Shown piece after piece: positions 27,310 to 34,104 of a stretch of DNA of 64,000 nt. The stretch comes from UBA4408 sp002389785 (lineage in GTDB: Bacteria > Bacteroidota > Bacteroidia > UBA4408), in assembly GCA_035438985.1 (NCBI GenBank), contig DAORJK010000002.1, forward strand, positions 124,001 to 188,000, read 5' to 3'. Each line of letters starts with the position of its first letter. The first letter of the stretch is position 1. A program made the translations under genes and the position numbers. Below the pieces are notes generated by a model. The model was not told where the DNA came from, did no database searches, and worked only from the letters and a program-made list of their open reading frames with translations.

Positions 27310-27587
27310 ACTTCAAAAAATAAAGCCATTGATACTGTAAGTTTAATTAAAGATTAGAGGGTGCAGCTCAGTATTAAGCAGATTGTTGCCAAAATTGAAT
27401 AGCATTTCAAATTTACAAAAATTGTGTTAGGAAGGTAGCTTTGATGAACTTTTCTTGTACTTTTTCAATTCTCAAAAGCAATTGCTAATGCTTTCAACTT
27501 ATTTGACGAATTTAGTTTTAGCATTCAATCTTTTTTTTATGTTTGTATAGAACGAATAAAAAATCGCTTAACCTTAAATATTCAGCT
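27310..27587. other. Divergent promoter region, DUF5916 / cphA
   Basis: 278 bp between two divergent starts. The plus-strand -7 box at 27538-27545 is listed separately. On the minus strand TATTTTTTG around 27316 is one base too long for TAnnTTTG. No gene or stable hairpin seen. Confidence 0.5.
27538..27545 (+). promoter_or_regulatory. -7 promoter element (TAnnTTTG) for cyanophycin synthetase
   Basis: TATGTTTG matches the consensus exactly, 42 bp before the ATG at 27588. The in-frame TTG at 27543 is within the box and so cannot be the start codon of a transcript made from it. Confidence 0.55.
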
Positions 27588-30236
27588 ATGAGAATTAATG
27601 AAATTAATGCAATGCGTGGACCCAATTACTGGAGCATCTGGCGACATAAATTGATAGTGATGAAACTCGATCTTGAAGACCTGGAAGAAAAGCCAACCAA
27701 TGTTATACCCGGATTTGGAGAGCGTCTTGAAAAAATGTTTCCAACTATGTTCTCGCATCGTTGCTCTGAAACTTTTGAAGGTGGATTTTTTTATCGTGTA
27801 AAAGAAGGAACCTGGATGGGACATGTGATCGAACACATTGCACTCGAAATTCAAACTCTTGCCGGAATGGATACCGGATTTGGAAGAACACGTACCACCG
27901 GCGAAAAGGGAAAGTACCATGTGGTGTTTTCATACATGGAAGAAAAGGTTGGTATTTATGCAGCCAAAGCAGCAGTGCGCATTGCTCAAGCACTAGTTAA
28001 TGGCGAAGAGTACGATTTAGAAGACGATTTGCAAAACATGCGCGAAATACGAGAAGACGAACGCTTAGGTCCAAGTACCGGTTCTATTGTCGATGAAGCT
28101 GTGAGTCGCGGCATTCCATACATGCGCCTAAATAAACATTCATTGGTAATGCTTGGTCACGGTGTTAATCAAACTCGAATTCAAGCAACCGTAAGTAGTA
28201 CTACAAGCAACATTGCTGTGGAGATAGCTTGCGATAAAGAAGAAACAAAAAATTTACTCGATGCGGCCTCTATTCCTATTCCTCGTGGACGAATAATTTA
28301 TGATGAAGAAGAATTGGAAAGCGCTATAAAGAGCATTGGATATCCAATTGTGTTGAAACCTGTTAACGGTAATCATGGAAGAGGGATTACAACCAATGTG
28401 AGAAATTGGGACGATGCAATAGTCGCCATGATTGCTGCTAAAAAAGTTTCTCGGGCTGTGATTTGTGAAAAATTTGTTACCGGATTTGATTATCGATTGC
28501 TCGTAATTAATTATAAACTGATTGCCGCTGCAAAACGCACTCCTGCTGCCGTTACGGGTGATGGTGTACATACGGTGCAAGAACTTATTAATACAGTTAA
28601 CAGCGATCCTCGCCGCGGATATGGTCACGAAAAAGTATTGACTGCAATTAAGGTGGACGATATGACGCTGCAATTATTGCATGAGAAAAATTTGACACTT
28701 GAATCGGTGGTTCCCAAAGATGAAATTCTGTATTTAAAAACAACTGCTAACTTGAGCACAGGCGGTACGGCTACCGATATCACCGATTTGGTGCATCCTT
28801 ACAACGTATTTATGGCTGAGCGTATTGCGCGCATTATTGGTTTGGATATCTGTGGGATCGATATCATGGCACCGGATTTAACAACGCCATTGAACGAAAA
28901 TGGTGGAGCTGTGTTAGAAGTAAACGCAGGTCCCGGATTTAGAATGCACATTGCACCAACCGAAGGATTAGCAAGAAACGTTGCCGAACCGGTGGTGGAT
29001 ATGCTTTATCCTCCCGGAAAATCGTCACGAATCCCAATCATTGCAGTAACCGGTACAAATGGTAAAACTACCACTACCCGACTAATAGCACACATGGTTA
29101 AAACAATGGGGTACAAAGTGGGTTTTACTACAACTGATGGAATATACATTCAAAACCGAATGCTCGAAAGAGGCGATTGTACAGGACCCAAAAGTGCCGA
29201 ATTCGTACTTCGCGATCCAACCGTTGATTTTGCCGTGCTTGAATGTGCGCGTGGTGGAATCCTGCGTGCAGGACTAGGTTTTCATAATTGCGATATTGGA
29301 ATTGTAACAAACATAGCCGAAGATCACTTGGGATTAAAAGATATTAATACAATTGAAGACATGGCGCGCGTTAAGGCAGTAGTTCCTGAAAGTGTGCTTC
29401 CGGATGGGTATGCTATTTTAAATGCCGACGACGATTTAGTGTTTAATATGTCGAAAAGTTTAGAGTGTAAAATTTGCTTGTTTAGCTTGGATGCAACTAA
29501 TCCGCGAATTCAGAAACATTGTGAAGATGGTGGATTGGCTGCTGTAGTAGAAGATGGATACATAACTATTTGTAAAGGTACCTGGAAAATAAGGGTTGAT
29601 AAAGTGGTAAACATTCCGCTTACTTTTTCAGGAAAAGCAATTTTTATGATTCAAAATATATTACCGGCAGTGTTGGCAGGTTTTGTTCGTAATTTTAAAA
29701 TTGAAGACATGCGCATAGCGTTGGAAACATTTATTCCTTCACCAACTCAAACTCCGGGTCGAATGAATTTGTTCCAATTCAAGAACTTCCAGGTAATGGT
29801 TGATTATGCGCACAACTCTGCAGGTTTTGCTGCGATTGGTAAGTTTCTCGAAAAAATTACCGCCAAACCTAAAGTGGGAATTATTGCCGGTGTAGGCGAT
29901 AGAAGAGATTCAGACATTATAAGTTTAGGAAAATTGGCTGCCAATATGTTTGATGAAATTATTATTCGCCAGGATAAAAATTTGCGTGGTCGCACCGATC
30001 AGGAAATAATCGACTTTATGTTGCAAGGTGTGCATTCGGTTGATAAGAATAAAAAAGTTAAAGTGATTCCTACCGAATCGGAAGCGATTGCATTTGCAAT
30101 TAAAAATGCCAAAAAGGGTTCATTCATTACTATCTGCAGTGACGTGGTTCCGGATGCCCTTGATGCCATTATGAAATTTAAAGAAGAAGAGGATCATTTT
30201 GAAATATCGAAGGAGGATATACCCAATTTAAAATAA
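27588..30236 (+). CDS. cphA: Cyanophycin synthetase
   Basis: An 882-residue protein with the full cyanophycin synthetase layout. The N-terminal domain starts Ala-Met-Arg-Gly-Pro-Asn-Tyr-Trp-Ser. The ATP-grasp domain (about 215-470) has Asn-Gly-Asn-His-Gly-Arg-Gly and ends Glu-Val-Asn-Ala-Gly-Pro-Gly. The Mur-ligase-like domain has the P-loop Gly-Thr-Asn-Gly-Lys-Thr-Thr-Thr near residue 488, Asn-Ile-Ala-Glu-Asp-His-Leu-Gly and Asp-Tyr-Ala-His-Asn. The two ATP sites add aspartate to the backbone and arginine to the side chains, making an insoluble nitrogen store. Cyanophycinase is encoded nearby on the opposite strand. A strong terminator follows. Confidence 0.95.
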   Translation: MRINEINAMRGPNYWSIWRHKLIVMKLDLEDLEEKPTNVIPGFGERLEKMFPTMFSHRCSETFEGGFFYRVKEGTWMGHVIEHIALEIQTLAGMDTGFGRTRTTGEKGKYHVVFSYMEEKVGIYAAKAAVRIAQALVNGEEYDLEDDLQNMREIREDERLGPSTGSIVDEAVSRGIPYMRLNKHSLVMLGHGVNQTRIQATVSSTTSNIAVEIACDKEETKNLLDAASIPIPRGRIIYDEEELESAIKSIGYPIVLKPVNGNHGRGITTNVRNWDDAIVAMIAAKKVSRAVICEKFVTGFDYRLLVINYKLIAAAKRTPAAVTGDGVHTVQELINTVNSDPRRGYGHEKVLTAIKVDDMTLQLLHEKNLTLESVVPKDEILYLKTTANLSTGGTATDITDLVHPYNVFMAERIARIIGLDICGIDIMAPDLTTPLNENGGAVLEVNAGPGFRMHIAPTEGLARNVAEPVVDMLYPPGKSSRIPIIAVTGTNGKTTTTRLIAHMVKTMGYKVGFTTTDGIYIQNRMLERGDCTGPKSAEFVLRDPTVDFAVLECARGGILRAGLGFHNCDIGIVTNIAEDHLGLKDINTIEDMARVKAVVPESVLPDGYAILNADDDLVFNMSKSLECKICLFSLDATNPRIQKHCEDGGLAAVVEDGYITICKGTWKIRVDKVVNIPLTFSGKAIFMIQNILPAVLAGFVRNFKIEDMRIALETFIPSPTQTPGRMNLFQFKNFQVMVDYAHNSAGFAAIGKFLEKITAKPKVGIIAGVGDRRDSDIISLGKLAANMFDEIIIRQDKNLRGRTDQEIIDFMLQGVHSVDKNKKVKVIPTESEAIAFAIKNAKKGSFITICSDVVPDALDAIMKFKEEEDHFEISKEDIPNLK

Positions 30237-30247
30237 ACCGAAAAGGA

Positions 30248-30276
30248 AGCCCTGTTTGACACAGGGCTTTTTTTTT
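30248..30276 (+). terminator. Rho-independent terminator after cphA
   Basis: Perfect 8-bp stem AGCCCTGT / ACAGGGCT (30248-30255 with 30261-30268), 5-base loop, and a run of T residues to 30276. It starts 11 bp after the cphA stop. Confidence 0.92.
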
Positions 30277-30340
30277 ACCGGTCCTGTAACTTTTGATTTA
30301 CTACCTGCGTCTTACACTCAAACCAACAAAAATTTTATTT

Positions 30341-31804
30341 ATGCAGCTCCAATTACTCAATTTTCTTAAAAAATCATTCCTACTCATCAGTGCTTTACTT
30401 TACACAAATTATGGCATAGCACAAGACTTAGCTCAGCAAGAGTTTTCAACTGTGCGTGTTTCAGGTGCTGTGCAAGTAACCATCAAGCAAGGTGAATCAT
30501 CCTTAGTAAAAGTAGAAGGCAATGCAGAAGATACTTCGAAGATTAAAACCAAAATTGAAAACGGAATTTTATCGATTCAAAGCAAAGGCAACGGGAAATT
30601 TTCTGAAAAAGCTAGAGTAGCTGTTACGGTTAAAAATTTGGAGAGACTTATCCTTAGCGGTGCATCGGAAGTAAATTCATCCGGAGAATTAATTCAGAAT
30701 AATATCAACATCGAATCTTCCGGAGCAGGCGACGCCCATTTAGAATTGAAATCAACTCAAATTAAGGCGGAAGTTAGTGGCGCAGGAAATTTACATCTGA
30801 GTGGTACAACCGGTATACTGCAATCAAAAGTTTCGGGTGCCGGTGAATTAAAAGCATACGCACTTAGCGCCGATAGCGTGGTAACTTTTGTATCTGGATC
30901 AGGAACCGCAAAAGTAAATGCCAATAAATACATCTCAGCCAGTGTTTCCGGTGCAGGTAGTGTTATTTACAAAGGCGAACCAACCGATCGAAATGTTGAA
31001 ATCAGTGGTGCAGGATCTGTGCGTCAGGCTAGAGGCGAGAATGAAATAGAAATTAATGAAAGTCTAAAAATTGACCGTAGAGATGGTGATACTACACGCT
31101 TTAAACTGGGCGACCGTCGTATCATGATTTTTGGAGATGAAGATGGAAAAGATACAGTTAAAAAACACGATGAAGTTAAAAGCATTTGGTCAGGTATTGA
31201 AGTAGGAGTGAACGGATACCTTACTCCCGGTGGTTCTTCCGACTTTCCCAAAAAATATAATTTTTTAGAATTGAATTACAAAAAGTCGCTGTGCATCAAT
31301 TTAAATGTATGGGAAAAAAACATCAAGCTCTATAAAAATTATGTTGCATTAACCACAGGTGCCGGGCTGGAATTTAACCGTTATTTTTTCGACAACAATT
31401 CAACGTTGCAAGGCCTTAATGATACGGTTTCGGCCTATGTTAGCGGACTCGACTTTTCGAAAAACTGCTTAAAAGCTAGTTATGTTACAGTTCCGTTATT
31501 GCTCGAATTAAATAGTAATAAAGTGGCAAAAAAATCGTTTCACCTGGCAGCCGGAATTGTAGGTGCTTATAATTTAACTACAAAGCTGAAACAGGTTTAC
31601 GAGTTAAATAATAAAGAGTATAAAAACAAGGTGAAAAGTGATTTTAACCTTAATCCTTTTAAAATTGCAGCTACCGTTCGTTTGGGATACAGTCGCTTTA
31701 ATGTATTTGCTACGTATGGTTTAACTCCTTTCTTTCAGAAAAAGGCTACTGCGCCCGATTTAACCGCATTTACAGTAGGGGTAACCTTGCTGCATTTTGA
31801 TTAG
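30341..31804 (+). CDS. Head-GIN-domain (DUF2807) protein fused to an outer-membrane barrel
   Basis: A 487-residue protein; the ATG at 30341 is chosen over a TTG at 30293 because it directly precedes the signal peptide (Tyr-Gly-Ile-Ala-Gln cleavage near 28). Residues about 30-240 are the DUF2807 head-GIN domain: a right-handed beta-solenoid of short repeats with Val-Ser-Gly-Ala-Gly-, Glu-Ser-Ser-Gly-Ala-Gly-Asp and similar turns recurring at least five times. After an acidic linker, residues 280-487 look like an eight-stranded barrel of the PorT/OmpW-like type with a final aromatic strand. Function unknown; presumably surface exposed. It stands alone between two terminators. Confidence 0.85.
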   Translation: MQLQLLNFLKKSFLLISALLYTNYGIAQDLAQQEFSTVRVSGAVQVTIKQGESSLVKVEGNAEDTSKIKTKIENGILSIQSKGNGKFSEKARVAVTVKNLERLILSGASEVNSSGELIQNNINIESSGAGDAHLELKSTQIKAEVSGAGNLHLSGTTGILQSKVSGAGELKAYALSADSVVTFVSGSGTAKVNANKYISASVSGAGSVIYKGEPTDRNVEISGAGSVRQARGENEIEINESLKIDRRDGDTTRFKLGDRRIMIFGDEDGKDTVKKHDEVKSIWSGIEVGVNGYLTPGGSSDFPKKYNFLELNYKKSLCINLNVWEKNIKLYKNYVALTTGAGLEFNRYFFDNNSTLQGLNDTVSAYVSGLDFSKNCLKASYVTVPLLLELNSNKVAKKSFHLAAGIVGAYNLTTKLKQVYELNNKEYKNKVKSDFNLNPFKIAATVRLGYSRFNVFATYGLTPFFQKKATAPDLTAFTVGVTLLHFD

Positions 31805-31827
31805 TTGTTGAGTAGTTTTTTTAGTTC

Positions 31828-31872
31828 AAAATGTTCTGTTGTTTCATGTTGCAACAGAACATTTTGTTTTTT
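31828..31872 (+). terminator. Rho-independent terminator after the head-GIN gene
   Basis: Perfect 14-bp inverted repeat (31828-31841 with 31852-31865, core TGTTCTGTTG / CAACAGAACA), 10-base loop, then GTTTTTT. It follows the stop by 24 bp. An arm almost identical to its left half recurs at 37831-37852. Confidence 0.85.
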
Positions 31873-31959
31873 GTGGATTTTCCCACCTATTAAAATTCCT
31901 GTATAAACGCCTAATTTTCCAATTCAGCAGAAAATATTTCAGAATGAATAAAATGGGTT

Positions 31960-31967
31960 TAACTTTG
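31960..31967 (+). promoter_or_regulatory. -7 promoter element (TAnnTTTG) for the acyl-CoA carboxylase gene
   Basis: TAACTTTG matches the consensus exactly and lies 34 bp before the ATG at 32002. No convincing -33 TTG at standard spacing. Confidence 0.55.
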
Positions 31968-32001
31968 TTGCTTATCATGAAAATATAAGCAGCTTTAAAC
32001 C

Positions 32002-33543
32002 ATGCAAGACAAACTCGATTATTTAAATCAACAAATTGAAACCGCACAGTTGGGCGGTGGACAAAAGCGTATTGATTCTCAGCATAAAAAGGGAAAATTA
32101 ACAGCCCGCGAACGATTGCATTTTTTACTCGACGAAGGTTCGTTTGAAGAAATAGGTATGTTTGTTACACATCGATCTTCAGAGTTTGGACTTGAGCGTG
32201 AAAAATATCTTGGAGATGGTGTGATTACCGGTTTTGGAACTATTTCGGGTCGTTTGGTATATGTTTTTTCACAAGATTTTACCGTTTTTGGAGGGTCGCT
32301 TTCTGAAACGCATGCCGAAAAAATTTGCCGAATCATGGATTTAGCCATGCAAAATGGGGCCCCGGTAATTGGGCTAAACGATAGTGGTGGTGCACGTATT
32401 CAGGAAGGTGTAGTTTCACTGGGCGGATATGCCGATATTTTTTACCGCAATGTGCGCGCTTCGGGCGTTATTCCACAGTTGTCGGCCATTATGGGTCCTT
32501 GTGCAGGAGGTGCTGTGTATTCGCCGGCAATTACCGATTTTATTATGATGGTTGAAAATACTTCCTACATGTTTGTGACAGGCCCAAATGTTGTAAAAAC
32601 TGTTACTCACGAAGAAGTAAGTTCAGAAGAATTAGGAGGTGCTTCCACTCATAGTACAAAGTCGGGCGTAACGCATTTTGCCTGTGCTAACGAAATTGAA
32701 TGTATTAATAATATCAAAGCTTTGTTATCATACATTCCTCAAAACTGCGAAGACAGTGCACCTTCAGTTCCTTATGAAGCCGGCAACGAAATTCGTCCTA
32801 TTTTAAATACATTGGTACCGACTAATCCAAATCAACCTTACGATATTCGTGAAGTAATTGATGGTGTAATTGATGAGGGCAGTTTTTTAGAAGTTCATAA
32901 AAATTTTGCCGAAAACATCGTGGTTGGATTTGCGCGATTGGCCGGAAAAAGCATTGGAATTATTGCTAACCAGCCGGCATTTTTAGCCGGAGTACTCGAT
33001 ATTAATAGTTCCACAAAAGCTGCTCGTTTTGTGCGTTTTTGCGATGCATTTAATATTCCGCTTTTAGTTTTCGAAGATGTTCCCGGATTCTTGCCTGGAA
33101 CTGATCAAGAATGGAATGGAATAATTACCAATGGAGCAAAATTGTTATATGCATTTAGCGAAGCTACAGTTCCGAGGATTACCGTTATTACACGAAAAGC
33201 GTACGGTGGAGCTTACGATGTGATGAACAGTAAACACATTGGCGCCGATATGAATTATGCTTGGCCAAGTGCTGAGATAGCAGTAATGGGTGCAAAAGGT
33301 GCGGCCGAAATTATTTTTAAAGCCGAAATTGCTGCAGCTAAAGATCCTTCTGCCAAATTAAAAGAAAAAGAAAATGAATACATTGAACATTTTGCAAATC
33401 CTTATCGTGCAGCCGAAAGAGGATATGTTGATGAAGTAATTAAGCCAGAAATTACTCGCGAGAAATTAATTAAAGCATTTAAAATGCTCGAAAATAAAGT
33501 TGATAAACTCCCGCGTAAAAAGCACGGAAATATTCCATTGTAA
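32002..33543 (+). CDS. Acyl-CoA carboxylase beta subunit (propionyl-CoA carboxylase type)
   Basis: A 513-residue carboxyltransferase subunit of the usual length for PccB-type proteins. The N-terminal half has Gly-Lys-Leu-Thr-Ala-Arg-Glu-Arg, Phe-Gly-Gly-Ser-Leu-Ser-Glu and the oxyanion-hole segment Gly-Pro-Cys-Ala-Gly-Gly-Ala-Val-Tyr-Ser-Pro-Ala. The C-terminal half has Val-Pro-Gly-Phe-Leu-Pro-Gly and Lys-Ala-Tyr-Gly-Gly-Ala-Tyr-Asp. Tyr-Ala-Trp-Pro-Ser-Ala-Glu-Ile-Ala-Val-Met-Gly is as in propionyl-CoA carboxylases. The enzyme carboxylates propionyl-CoA, or works in reverse in methylmalonyl-CoA decarboxylation. The biotin carboxylase and biotin carrier subunits are not adjacent. YceI follows after 3 bp. 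Confidence 0.92.
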   Translation: MQDKLDYLNQQIETAQLGGGQKRIDSQHKKGKLTARERLHFLLDEGSFEEIGMFVTHRSSEFGLEREKYLGDGVITGFGTISGRLVYVFSQDFTVFGGSLSETHAEKICRIMDLAMQNGAPVIGLNDSGGARIQEGVVSLGGYADIFYRNVRASGVIPQLSAIMGPCAGGAVYSPAITDFIMMVENTSYMFVTGPNVVKTVTHEEVSSEELGGASTHSTKSGVTHFACANEIECINNIKALLSYIPQNCEDSAPSVPYEAGNEIRPILNTLVPTNPNQPYDIREVIDGVIDEGSFLEVHKNFAENIVVGFARLAGKSIGIIANQPAFLAGVLDINSSTKAARFVRFCDAFNIPLLVFEDVPGFLPGTDQEWNGIITNGAKLLYAFSEATVPRITVITRKAYGGAYDVMNSKHIGADMNYAWPSAEIAVMGAKGAAEIIFKAEIAAAKDPSAKLKEKENEYIEHFANPYRAAERGYVDEVIKPEITREKLIKAFKMLENKVDKLPRKKHGNIPL

Positions 33544-33546
33544 TTA

Positions 33547-34104
33547 ATGCCCATTCGATTTAGCATAGTTGTAATTAGCTTTATATTGAGCCAGGTAGCG
33601 TTGGTTTTTGCGCAAGCTGAAGAGTACACAACTGCTAAAGGTAATGTCGGATTCTTATCGCAAAGTTCTTTGGAAGTTATTCATGCCGAATCCAGAGAAC
33701 TAAGAGGCATAATAAATATAACGAACAATAATTTTGTTTTTGCAGTTCGTATTACCAGTTTCGATGGATTTAATGTAAGCTTACAACGCGAACATTTTAA
33801 TGAGAATTATTTAGAAAGTGATAAGTTCCCACTGGCAACCTTTCAAGGAAAAGTAATTGATTCCTATGATTTTGAAAATCCAAAAGGGTGCATAGTCAGA
33901 GCAAAAGGGTTGCTAAAAATTCACGGACAAGAGCAAGAAAAAATTATAAAGGTGCATCTAATCAAAAAGGGAAATACCATAAGTATTACCAGTAATTTTT
34001 CAGTCTTACTCGAAGATTATAGTATTAAAATCCCAAGAATTGTTCATGGTAAAATTGCGCAAACTGTTGCTGTGGATGTAAATGCTGATTTAGTTAGAAA
34101 ATGA
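33547..34104 (+). CDS. YceI-family periplasmic protein
   Basis: A 185-residue protein with a signal peptide (about 1-24, Val-Phe-Ala-Gln-Ala). The body has the YceI lipocalin-like pattern: Gly-Asn-Val-Gly-Phe-Leu-Ser, a Leu-Glu-Ser-Asp-Lys-Phe-Pro-Leu-Ala-Thr-Phe-Gln-Gly motif (family form: Phe-Asp-Val-x-Lys-Tyr-Pro-x-Ala-x-Phe) and a Gly-Leu-Leu-Lys-Ile-His-Gly strand. YceI proteins bind long isoprenoid-like lipids in a barrel. Its stop overlaps the next start in ATGA, so it is translationally coupled to a histidine kinase, an unusual pairing for this family. Confidence 0.85.
   Translation: MPIRFSIVVISFILSQVALVFAQAEEYTTAKGNVGFLSQSSLEVIHAESRELRGIINITNNNFVFAVRITSFDGFNVSLQREHFNENYLESDKFPLATFQGKVIDSYDFENPKGCIVRAKGLLKIHGQEQEKIIKVHLIKKGNTISITSNFSVLLEDYSIKIPRIVHGKIAQTVAVDVNADLVRK

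Noticed and set aside
28254..28673. 139-codon minus-strand open frame inside cphA
   Set aside because: Antisense to the ATP-grasp domain of cyanophycin synthetase; no supporting features.
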